Assembly (NCBI GenBank): GCA_947258625.1 | Contig: CAMYJN010000238.1 | Coordinates: 1-5,017, forward strand | Direction of reading: 5' to 3' | Origin: an uncultured Polyangiaceae bacterium | GTDB taxonomy: Bacteria > Myxococcota_A > Polyangia > Polyangiales > Houyiibacteriaceae | DNA: 5,017 bases | Shown here: positions 1-5,017 of the stretch, one piece after another | Layout: every line of letters starts with the position of its first letter | Numbering within the stretch: position 1 is the stretch's first letter | Made by a program: the position numbers and the translations under genes | The notes under the pieces: model-generated | Seen by the model: the letters and a program-made list of their open reading frames with translations, nothing else | Databases searched by the model: none | Told to the model about the DNA's origin: nothing

Positions 1-36
1 GGCCAGCCCGAGCGAATAGCGAGAACCTCGCAAACG

Positions 37-753
37 CTAGAAGAGTGGACGCGTGTAGAACGCGACACCGACGAAGAGATCCCAGATGCCGAAGTCGACG
101 GTGCTGCGACTCGTTCCGATTTCGAATAGCTGCGGGAACGCAAAGCCGGCAAAGAGGTCGATGAGGTGCTTGTCGACTTTCTTCCAAGTACCACCGGCGC
201 GGAAGCCGATGGGGATCGCAACGCCCTGGAGGTCCGCAGGGGCGGTGTTGAAGCCCTTGCCCAAGTTCACGAACTGCACGCCGGTTTCGCCGGCAATGAA
301 CGCGCGGTCCGAGAAGTCGTAGTTGACGATCGCCGGAATGCGAATGTCCGCGCGCTTGCCTGAGCCAAAGGTTCCCCGCACTTCGATCCCAGTGTCGACC
401 GAGAGCCGATCGTTGGGCTTGATGCGGAACGGCAAAGCCACTTCGAACGCGAACGGGGTGTCGGTCGGCAGAACGAAAATCAGGTCGCCGGCGAAGTCGA
501 GCTTCTCGCGGTGCACGAAGCGGTATCGTCCGTACAGCGGCATGTTTCCAAAGCCCGCCGACGGCGAGAAGATGACCGGGATCAGCCCTTCGTACCGCTG
601 TTGAAGCGACGAGCCAGTGCGATAGTTGTTGATGCCAAGCTCCAAGTCGTCGAGTACGGCGATGGAGGCGCCTAGGGTCATCCCGAAAACGGTATCGACG
701 CCGTCATCCCAGACGGTGAAAATTCCGTTCGCGCGGATCATCCCCTTTTGCAT
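37..753 (-). CDS. Outer-membrane beta-barrel-like protein, apparently lacking its signal peptide
   Basis: The 238-residue product is rich in short alternating hydrophobic/polar strands separated by Gly/Asp/Asn turns. It ends in FYTRPLF, a C-terminal aromatic strand of the kind recognised by the Bam machinery, so it is probably a transmembrane barrel. No family name is recognised. The ATG at 753-751 lacks a good Shine-Dalgarno site, and Met5 is an alternative start preceded by AAGGGG. Neither start gives a signal peptide: the chain opens directly with strand-like sequence (IRANGIFTVWDDG). Upstream in frame, the codons read GRPLT before Met1 and a TGA closes the frame at 784-786. The other two upstream frames show no signal peptide either. 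The gene may therefore be 5'-truncated, frameshifted, or have lost its secretion signal. It diverges from the 846-1436 gene. The coding call is fairly sure; function is unknown. Confidence 0.7.
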   Translation of the reverse strand: MQKGMIRANGIFTVWDDGVDTVFGMTLGASIAVLDDLELGINNYRTGSSLQQRYEGLIPVIFSPSAGFGNMPLYGRYRFVHREKLDFAGDLIFVLPTDTPFAFEVALPFRIKPNDRLSVDTGIEVRGTFGSGKRADIRIPAIVNYDFSDRAFIAGETGVQFVNLGKGFNTAPADLQGVAIPIGFRAGGTWKKVDKHLIDLFAGFAFPQLFEIGTSRSTVDFGIWDLFVGVAFYTRPLF

Positions 754-775
754 CGTAAGCGGGCGCCCCGTCCGA

Positions 776-796
776 AGACCTATTCATCCCAGGTCT
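776..796. repeat. Short inverted repeat in the divergent intergenic region
   Basis: AGACCT at 776-781 and its exact reverse complement AGGTCT at 791-796 are separated by 9 bases. A further near-copy, AGGTCC, lies at 807-812, so related hexamers recur at a pitch of 15-16 bp. The position between two divergent genes suits an operator for a dimeric regulator. Arms this short can arise by chance in 92 bp, so the regulatory reading is only a possibility. Confidence 0.25.
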
Positions 797-832
797 GTCC
801 GCGGTAAGGTCCCTGGCACACGGCTTCGGCCT

Positions 833-838
833 AGGAGG
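833..838 (+). promoter_or_regulatory. Strong Shine-Dalgarno site for the 846 gene
   Basis: AGGAGG followed by GG lies 7 nt before the ATG at 846. It is the best ribosome-binding site in the window and fixes that start. It suggests the barrel gene is the first, well-translated gene of the rightward operon. No convincing promoter hexamers could be identified upstream of it. Confidence 0.75.
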
Positions 839-845
839 GGCAACG

Positions 846-1436
846 ATGCATCGGCGACCAACAATCCATTTGATTCCCATCGGCTTTGCCATGGCTTTGC
901 TCTTCGGCCCCGCGGGCGCGGTGGCGCAGAGCGCTTCAAAGGGGGAAGCGCCGAGGCTCTTCGCGGACATCGCTTTGAGCACCCGCGTCTATCCAAATGC
1001 GGACGCCGCGCTGACTGGCTTTGCCCTGGGGTCGTTCTACAGGCCTTCCGAGAAGTGCGTTCACATTGCCGGTGAGCTTTTCGCCCGCTTTGGGCGCAAG
1101 GATGGAACGCCCGAGGACCTAAAAATGCGCAACGTCGGGGGGACCGTCGGTGCCCTCTGGGGCACGGGTGACTGGGACCACTGGTTTGGGGCGGGCGCGA
1201 TGTTTGACCTCGGCTGGGGCCGGGTGGGCGGGCGAGATGAGTTCGTCTCGAGCGCCTACCTGCGCGCGCTGCTCAATTGGCGGCTGCGCAAGGAGTTCTG
1301 GCTGGGCCTGGACGCGCGCGCGGGGTACGTCATTGCGCCCGTCACGGTTGGCGGGGTTGGGATCAAGGGGCCCGTGCTCGGTCTTGGAATTGGCGTGTCC
1401 TGGGGCAAGGACGAAGACGAGTACAACCGACTCTAG
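846..1436 (+). CDS. Small exported beta-barrel-like protein of unknown function
   Basis: The 196-residue product starts with a classical signal peptide: basic MHRR, a hydrophobic core at about residues 9-24, and a likely signal peptidase I site after AVA at residues 25-27. The mature part of about 169 residues is made of amphipathic Gly/aromatic-rich stretches (for example around GALWGTGDWDHWFGAGA and VLGLGIGVSW), the size and style of an eight-stranded outer-membrane barrel. Unlike the divergent neighbour, it does not end in an aromatic residue but in an acidic tail (GKDEDEYNRL) after the last predicted strand. Start choice is supported by the AGGAGG at 833-838. The stop is 13 nt before the carF-like gene on the same strand, so the two are probably co-transcribed. 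No specific family is recognised; outer-membrane location is inferred. Confidence 0.75.
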   Translation: MHRRPTIHLIPIGFAMALLFGPAGAVAQSASKGEAPRLFADIALSTRVYPNADAALTGFALGSFYRPSEKCVHIAGELFARFGRKDGTPEDLKMRNVGGTVGALWGTGDWDHWFGAGAMFDLGWGRVGGRDEFVSSAYLRALLNWRLRKEFWLGLDARAGYVIAPVTVGGVGIKGPVLGLGIGVSWGKDEDEYNRL

Positions 1437-1449
1437 AGTTCCACCACGC

Positions 1450-2094
1450 ATGTTGCATCAAACACGGCGCGCGGTCTTGGGCGCATCGATTCTGGCTTCG
1501 GTCATCCTGACCGGGTGGGTGGGCCTGAGCCTCGCTCGCTTCGTGACCGAGGGATGGTGGCTCGCCGTCCTGATCGCCCTCCCCCTCGGCGTGGCAGCGA
1601 TCGACGTGCTGAGCGGAGTCGTTCACTGGGCCTGCGACCGGTTTGGAGACGCGGCATCCCCGGTCGTCGGCCCGCTGCTCATTCGCGCGTTTCGAGAGCA
1701 CCACGTCGATCCGAGGCAGATGGTCGAGCACGACTGGGTCGAGACGAACGGAGAGCCTTGCTTTTTCTCCGCGCTTGCCCTGGCGTTGCTGGCCTGGCTC
1801 GCGCCCAGCGTTCAATCCGGGCTCGCCGCTGCTGCCGTGACCCTCGTTTGGACGATGGCGGCCGTCGGGTCCTGGTCCAATCAGGTTCACAAATGGGCGC
1901 ACATGTCGCGCGCTCCGAGGTTGGCGCGGTTTCTTCAGCGTGCAGGGCTCGCTTTGCGCCCGGACGAGCATGCGTGCCATCATCGGGCACCCCACGATTC
2001 GGGGTACTGCATCAGCACGGGCCGGATGAACCCGCTCTTGGATCGCATGGGACTTTGGTCTTGGCTCGAACGCTCGCTTAGGAGAACGGCTTGA
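1450..2094 (+). CDS. carF: CarF/PEDS1 (TMEM189)-family plasmanylethanolamine desaturase
   Basis: This family introduces the vinyl-ether double bond into alkyl-ether phospholipids, giving plasmalogens, using a membrane-embedded di-metal site and O2. In Myxococcus, CarF is needed for the singlet-oxygen/light response. The 214-residue protein shows the family's histidine motifs in order: HWACD (H59), REHH plus HD (H84, H85, H94), QVHKWAHM (H147, H151), and HACHH plus H182 (H174, H177, H178), followed by DSGYCISTGRMNPLLD. Hydrophobic segments lie at about residues 8-29, 36-58, 104-119 and 123-142. CarF and human PEDS1 are about 270-280 residues, so this is a compact version lacking most of the N-terminal extension. 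The ATG at 1450 is the chosen start because the open frame before it overlaps the upstream gene. Its Shine-Dalgarno is weak, consistent with coupling to that gene. The stop overlaps the folE start. The family call is very secure; enzymatic activity is inferred. Confidence 0.95.
   Translation: MLHQTRRAVLGASILASVILTGWVGLSLARFVTEGWWLAVLIALPLGVAAIDVLSGVVHWACDRFGDAASPVVGPLLIRAFREHHVDPRQMVEHDWVETNGEPCFFSALALALLAWLAPSVQSGLAAAAVTLVWTMAAVGSWSNQVHKWAHMSRAPRLARFLQRAGLALRPDEHACHHRAPHDSGYCISTGRMNPLLDRMGLWSWLERSLRRTA
2080..2084 (+). promoter_or_regulatory. Shine-Dalgarno site fixing the TTG start of folE
   Basis: AGGAG lies 6 nt before the TTG at 2091. The folE frame is closed just upstream by TAG at 2079-2081, and the first internal ATG is at residue 54, inside the conserved enzyme. 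The TTG is therefore the only sensible start. The site sits inside the last codons of the desaturase gene. Confidence 0.8.
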
Positions 2095-2612
2095 AACTCA
2101 CCGACTGGCTCATTGAACACATCACCGACGACCCGCGGGCTTTGGGCTGGTTCGACAGCCCGGACGCGGAGGATCGCATCGCACGTTGCTACAAAGAGCT
2201 GCTCAACGGCTACGACGTCGACCCGTCGACGATTTTGAAAACGACGCGGATGGTCGGCGCGGACGAGCCTCGGAGCGCGGTGGAGGTCCGAGACATCGCG
2301 TTCTATTCAATCTGCGCCCACCACTTCCTTCCGTTCTATGGACATGTCAGCATTCGCTACGTGCCGGGGGATCGCATTCTGGGGCTCGGCAAGCTGCCTC
2401 GGCTGGTCGACGCCTACGCGCGCCGTTTCCAGATTCAGGAAGACCTGGTGCGCGACATCGCTCAGGAGATGATGCAATCGGGCCATGCCCGAGGCGTTCA
2501 CGTGCAGTCGGAGGCACGGCACCTGTGCATGCTGAGTCGCGGACCACAGAGCGCCGCCTCGGTCACACGCACCGAGATCGCACTCGGATGCCTCAGCGAC
2601 CAGGGTGCATGA
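2091..2612 (+). CDS. folE: GTP cyclohydrolase I (FolE)
   Basis: FolE converts GTP to 7,8-dihydroneopterin triphosphate in the cytosol, the first step towards folate or tetrahydrobiopterin-type pterins. The 173-residue chain has the core of the fold: zinc ligands C75, H78 and C146 (in CAHH and HLCMLSRG), catalytic-type H77 and H144, K101 and R104 in GLGKLPRLVD, and Q116-E117 in the QIQE segment, with R150 following. These align without gaps to E. coli C110, H112, H113, K136, R139, Q151 and E152. It differs from the usual CEHH and GLSKL by Ala at position 76 and Gly at position 100, and is shorter than the E. coli enzyme (222 aa) because the N-terminal helical region is reduced. It starts with TTG, overlapping the desaturase stop (TTGA), and its own stop overlaps the next start (ATGA). 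The tight link to carF suggests a dedicated pterin supply, but a plain folate role is possible. Confidence 0.94.
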   Translation: MKLTDWLIEHITDDPRALGWFDSPDAEDRIARCYKELLNGYDVDPSTILKTTRMVGADEPRSAVEVRDIAFYSICAHHFLPFYGHVSIRYVPGDRILGLGKLPRLVDAYARRFQIQEDLVRDIAQEMMQSGHARGVHVQSEARHLCMLSRGPQSAASVTRTEIALGCLSDQGA

Positions 2613-3580
2613 GGCTCGCCGATCGGCGCGATGAGAGCACGGTGATAACAGCGGGGTCGAGCGGCGCGGCAGCAATGGTGGTCGTCGTGGTGGCGTTTGG
2701 AGCCTGCAGCTTGCTGGGTTGCAGCCGTAGCGAACCGGAGCCAGCGCCACGAGGCGAGTCCGCCGACGTCGCAACGCCCCCCGCCGAAGACAGCGGCGCG
2801 CGCTCGATCGAGTTTCTGATCGAGTCGAGGCCCGTGAAGTCGCTGACGGCCGAAGCGCTGAAGAAGAAGGTGAAGCCCCTCCGCCTCGAGGTGTTCGAGC
2901 CCTACGAGCATGCGAACGTGGTGTTCACCGCACTTCCGCTCGAGCGGGTCCTCGACGAAGCGTACGGACCCTCCTGGCGAACCCATGAAGCGATTCTATT
3001 CAGCTGTCGCGATGGCTACGAGCCCACGATTCCCGTTCGACGCGTCTTGGATCACCAGGCGTTTCTGGCGATCGCTCGGCCCGGCGATGTGGGGTTCACG
3101 ATCCTCAAAGACGAAGAGGGCCAGAAGCGGCGTATCGACCTCAGCCCGGTCTACGTCATCTGGGAGAACCTGGACAACGCCCGGGTCCGAACCGAGGGCG
3201 ACTACGGTTGGCCCTACCAGGTCGTTCGCATCGACCTCGTGTCGTTTCAATCGCGTTTTCAGGAGATGGCGCCGCCGGCAAATTCATCCGCGACGGTGCT
3301 GGCCGGGTTCGATGCCTTCATCGCTCATTGTTCCAAGTGCCATGCGATCAACGGACATGGCGGTGCGATTGGCCCGGAGCTGAACTACCCGGCCAATCCA
3401 ACCGAGTACCTGAAGGAAGCGTGGCTCCGGAAGTGGATCGATGAGCCGACGCTCATGCGCATTGCGCCAAGGATGCCTCCACTCAATCCCGACTTGCCCG
3501 ACCGCGCGCGAATCATCGATGAGATCGTCGCCTATCTCGGTGCGATGGCGTCGCACAAGGTCGAGCCAGGCACGCCGTGA
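2609..3580 (+). CDS. Lipoprotein with possible molybdopterin-oxidoreductase-like domain and C-terminal cytochrome c
   Basis: The 323-residue protein is exported and probably lipid-anchored: a hydrophobic stretch at residues 23-37 (VVVVVAFGACSLLG) leads to the lipobox LLGC with Cys38, followed by a Pro/Glu/Ser-rich linker to about residue 65. Residues about 67-217 form a globular domain with SCRDGYEPTIPV (132-143), VYVIWEN (181-187) and YGWPYQVVRIDLV (199-211). This faintly resembles the sulfite-oxidase/oxidoreductase molybdopterin-binding fold, but Mo binding cannot be shown. Residues 234-316 are a class I cytochrome c: haem motif CSKCH (241-245) and probable axial Met289 in RMPPL. The start at 2609 overlaps the folE stop (ATGA) and supplies Arg residues before the hydrophobic core; GTG at 2642 or ATG at 2675 are alternatives. 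It should transfer electrons in the periplasm; partner and substrate are unknown. The cytochrome call is secure, the middle domain tentative. Confidence 0.88.
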   Translation: MRLADRRDESTVITAGSSGAAAMVVVVVAFGACSLLGCSRSEPEPAPRGESADVATPPAEDSGARSIEFLIESRPVKSLTAEALKKKVKPLRLEVFEPYEHANVVFTALPLERVLDEAYGPSWRTHEAILFSCRDGYEPTIPVRRVLDHQAFLAIARPGDVGFTILKDEEGQKRRIDLSPVYVIWENLDNARVRTEGDYGWPYQVVRIDLVSFQSRFQEMAPPANSSATVLAGFDAFIAHCSKCHAINGHGGAIGPELNYPANPTEYLKEAWLRKWIDEPTLMRIAPRMPPLNPDLPDRARIIDEIVAYLGAMASHKVEPGTP

Positions 3581-4251
3581 GCTACGCCGAGTTTTACGAT
3601 TCGATCCTTCAGCATCCGTTGCTCCTCTGGGCGGCGGCGATTTTCGGGCTGTTGCTGGCGCTGTCGCGGCCGGGTCTGTCGGCCACGGTGCGTCGGTATT
3701 GCATGGCGCTAGCGGCCATTGCGCTGCTGGATGCCTGGCTCACCACCAACGATGTTCCTGGCATCGGTCCGCTGACCGGCGCCGCAGCCTCGTTGGTGCC
3801 GCTGGCCTTCGTTTTGATCGGGGATTTTCGTTATTTCCTCTTCATCGAGAGCGCGAAGCCCGATGGGACCATTGCGGTGACCGCCGGTGCGTGGATCCGA
3901 GCATCTGCTTGGACGCTCGTCGTGCCACTGGGATCGCAACTCGTGGTTTTCGGATTGGGTTCGAACGAGCCTCGCGTCCTTTTCTTCGTTTACGAGATGC
4001 TGTTCGTCTTGCTGGCGATTGGCATGGGCCGCGTGTATCTGCCTCGCCGCAGCGGTGCGCTCCTATGGACGCGGCGGGTGACCAAATTCGTCATCGCTTA
4101 CTACATCCTGTGGGCCGTCGCCGACGCGCTGATCCTGACGACGGGCGCGGATGTCGCTTTCCTGTTGCGCATGCTCCCAAACGTTCTTTACTACGGAGGG
4201 CTGGTTCCAGCGATCGCCTGGGCGGCGCCTATCGCAGATAAAGCACGGTGA
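3577..4251 (+). CDS. Polytopic inner-membrane protein of unknown function
   Basis: The 224-residue product is strongly hydrophobic, with about seven candidate membrane segments near residues 15-29, 41-55, 68-89, 109-126, 135-155, 169-190 and 196-217. Charged residues sit at or near segment edges (D52, GDFRYF at 82-87, E91, E140, K170, D183), and basic loops (RR at 39-40, 157-158 and 166-167) suggest cytoplasmic sides. There is no cleavable signal peptide and no haem, metal or ATP motif recognised. It starts with GTG overlapping the cytochrome stop (GTGA), with AGG 6 nt upstream, so it is translationally coupled to the cytochrome gene. The pairing suggests a membrane partner of that cytochrome or a lipid-handling protein. 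Lysoplasmalogenase (YhhN/TMEM86) and microbial rhodopsin were considered and not supported by motifs. The gene is real; the function is not known. Confidence 0.85.
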   Translation: MSYAEFYDSILQHPLLLWAAAIFGLLLALSRPGLSATVRRYCMALAAIALLDAWLTTNDVPGIGPLTGAAASLVPLAFVLIGDFRYFLFIESAKPDGTIAVTAGAWIRASAWTLVVPLGSQLVVFGLGSNEPRVLFFVYEMLFVLLAIGMGRVYLPRRSGALLWTRRVTKFVIAYYILWAVADALILTTGADVAFLLRMLPNVLYYGGLVPAIAWAAPIADKAR

Positions 4252-4299
4252 GGTTTGCTCGGCCTCCAGCGGTCGTGCTAGACCTCGCGGACTCGAAAG

Positions 4300-4304
4300 A
4301 AGGA
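4300..4304 (+). promoter_or_regulatory. Shine-Dalgarno site for the 2-oxoacid oxidoreductase gene
   Basis: AAGGA lies 3 nt before the ATG at 4308 and supports that start over the in-frame GTG at 4275, which has no comparable site. The 56-nt spacer after the membrane-protein gene shows no clear hairpin terminator or promoter hexamers, so read-through from the upstream operon is possible. Confidence 0.55.
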
Positions 4305-4307
4305 ACC

Positions 4308-5017
4308 ATGAGCGGTCCCCGTCCCGTCCGTCTCGCTGAGCACACCGTCGAAATCGTCAGCGACGCCGGCGAAGGTGCGCAAAAGGCGGCCCTTGCGTTT
4401 GCCCAGCTCTGCGCGAAATCGGGCAACGGACTTTGGACCGTGGAGATCATCCCCTCCGAGATCCGGCCTCCGCCGCACACGACTGGAAGCGCAAGCGGCA
4501 ACCGAATTCGCCTGGCCGAGCGCGCTCGGGTCACCAATGCGGGCAACCGCGCAGACGTGGTGTTGGCCTTCAACGAAATGGCTTTGCTCTCCCGCCTCGA
4601 AGCAGGAAGTCTCGCCGACGACGTCCTCGTGCTGATCGACGACCAGTGGGCAACGCACGAGGACGAGCGGTATCGGCTGTCCTACCGCGAGGTGCTCGAC
4701 AAGTTTCGTTCGCGTGGAGCGTCCATCGTCGAGGTCCCGCTCGAAAGGGAAACCCTCCGTCACGCCGAAGATGCGGAACAGGGCAAGAACATGTTTGCTG
4801 TCGGCATCTTGTGCGCCCTCTACAGCAAGGACCTCGACCTGCTCGACGATGTGATTCGCGACATCTTCAAGGCCAAGAGCCGCGAGGTGATCGAGCTGGC
4901 GGTGAGGCTCGCAGCCGCCGGTCATCAATATGGAGTTACGCACTTAGATCGATGCTTCGAAATCGAAGCGCATCCAAGCGATGTCGCAAAAGTGGCGATG
5001 AACGGAAACACCGCCCT
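4308..5017 (+). CDS. korA: 2-oxoacid:ferredoxin oxidoreductase, fused gamma-alpha subunit (KorA-type), 3'-truncated by the window end
   Basis: This enzyme class oxidatively decarboxylates a 2-oxoacid such as 2-oxoglutarate with thiamine diphosphate and CoA, passing electrons to ferredoxin in the cytosol. The frame is open from the ATG to the last base (236 complete codons). Residues 14-30 contain SDAGEGAQ, the counterpart of the SGDG-type glycine loop at the start of the gamma domain. SEIRPPPHTTGSASG (50-64) is the characteristic substrate/CoA-side segment of gamma subunits, and NRADVVLAFNEMALL follows at about 80-94. The window ends in MNGNTAL at about 231-237, the usual beginning (GN-A-LG) of the alpha domain, so gamma and alpha are fused in one chain. 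A beta subunit would be expected downstream, outside the window. Substrate (2-oxoglutarate versus other 2-oxoacids) cannot be read from this part; the symbol is the most likely one. Whether it belongs to the upstream operon is uncertain. Confidence 0.9.
   Translation, partial: MSGPRPVRLAEHTVEIVSDAGEGAQKAALAFAQLCAKSGNGLWTVEIIPSEIRPPPHTTGSASGNRIRLAERARVTNAGNRADVVLAFNEMALLSRLEAGSLADDVLVLIDDQWATHEDERYRLSYREVLDKFRSRGASIVEVPLERETLRHAEDAEQGKNMFAVGILCALYSKDLDLLDDVIRDIFKAKSREVIELAVRLAAAGHQYGVTHLDRCFEIEAHPSDVAKVAMNGNTA

Noticed and set aside
19..31. Hairpin GCGAG-AAC-CTCGC just downstream of the minus-strand gene's stop
   Set aside because: The stem is only 5 bp and is not followed by a T-run on the minus strand, so it does not qualify as an intrinsic terminator.
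814..828. Possible sigma-54 promoter, TGGCAC followed by a TT-containing -12 region
   Set aside because: The essential GC of the -12 element is shifted out of place, and the implied transcription start at about 840 would fall after the Shine-Dalgarno site at 833-838.
1150..1449. 100-codon N-terminal extension of the CarF-family gene
   Set aside because: This part overlaps the upstream barrel gene out of frame, has shadow-like composition, and does not resemble the N-terminus of CarF proteins.
1363..1995. 210-codon minus-strand open frame
   Set aside because: It lies antisense to the CarF-family gene, whose histidine motifs prove the plus-strand frame; the product is Arg/Pro/Gln-rich with no domain, typical of antisense frames in GC-rich DNA.
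2186..2608. N-terminal extension of the cytochrome lipoprotein frame up to 2186
   Set aside because: The frame is open but overlaps all of folE out of frame, is Arg-rich, and would bury the lipoprotein signal inside the chain; the ATG overlapping the folE stop is the natural start.
3441..4241. 266-codon plus-strand open frame overlapping the cytochrome and membrane-protein genes
   Set aside because: It is out of frame with the CxxCH cytochrome end and the hydrophobic membrane protein; its product is Arg/Ser/Ala-rich low-complexity sequence, as expected for a shifted frame.
3577..4251. YhhN/TMEM86 lysoplasmalogenase or microbial rhodopsin as identity of the membrane protein
   Set aside because: A lysoplasmalogenase would fit the context, but its GD/H/SD signature motifs are not present in the right arrangement. 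There is no retinal-binding Lys in the last segment, so rhodopsin is also unsupported.
4278..4943. 221-codon minus-strand open frame
   Set aside because: It is antisense to the Kor subunit, which has clear gamma-domain motifs and a Shine-Dalgarno site; no family features are seen in the antisense product.

Overview
The window is GC-rich, densely coded DNA from what looks like a Gram-negative bacterium. It contains two outer-membrane beta-barrel-type proteins, a lipobox-bearing lipoprotein cytochrome c and an exported protein with a classical signal peptide. A CarF/PEDS1-type plasmalogen desaturase next to a ferredoxin-linked 2-oxoacid oxidoreductase would fit Myxococcota (delta-proteobacterial) chromosomes. 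That placement is an inference from gene content, not a measured relationship. No mobile elements, tRNAs, rRNAs, CRISPR arrays or prophage signs were seen.

Layout. Positions 1-36 are a short non-coding edge. A minus-strand gene (37-753) encodes a beta-barrel-like protein that ends in the expected C-terminal aromatic signature but has no signal peptide in any frame. A 92-bp divergent intergenic region (754-845) holds a small inverted repeat and a strong Shine-Dalgarno site. The rest of the window runs rightward: a small secreted beta-barrel candidate (846-1436), a CarF-family plasmanylethanolamine desaturase (1450-2094), GTP cyclohydrolase I FolE (2091-2612), a lipoprotein with a C-terminal cytochrome c domain (2609-3580), a polytopic membrane protein of unknown function (3577-4251), and, after a 56-nt gap, the start of a fused gamma-alpha 2-oxoacid:ferredoxin oxidoreductase subunit (4308 to the window end, truncated). 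No stretch longer than about 100 bases lacks a gene.

How the genes may work together. The genes from carF through the membrane protein are joined by three successive 4-nt stop/start overlaps (TTGA, ATGA, GTGA), so they are very probably co-translated. The small barrel gene lies only 13 nt upstream and may lead the operon. The combination of an oxygen-dependent vinyl-ether lipid desaturase, a pterin-forming enzyme, an exported cytochrome c fused to a possible molybdopterin-oxidoreductase-like domain, and an unrecognised multi-pass membrane protein is the most interesting content. It could be an ether-lipid/plasmalogen module with its own redox and cofactor genes. The family assignments of CarF, FolE, the cytochrome domain and the Kor subunit rest on visible motifs; the shared pathway is a hypothesis.
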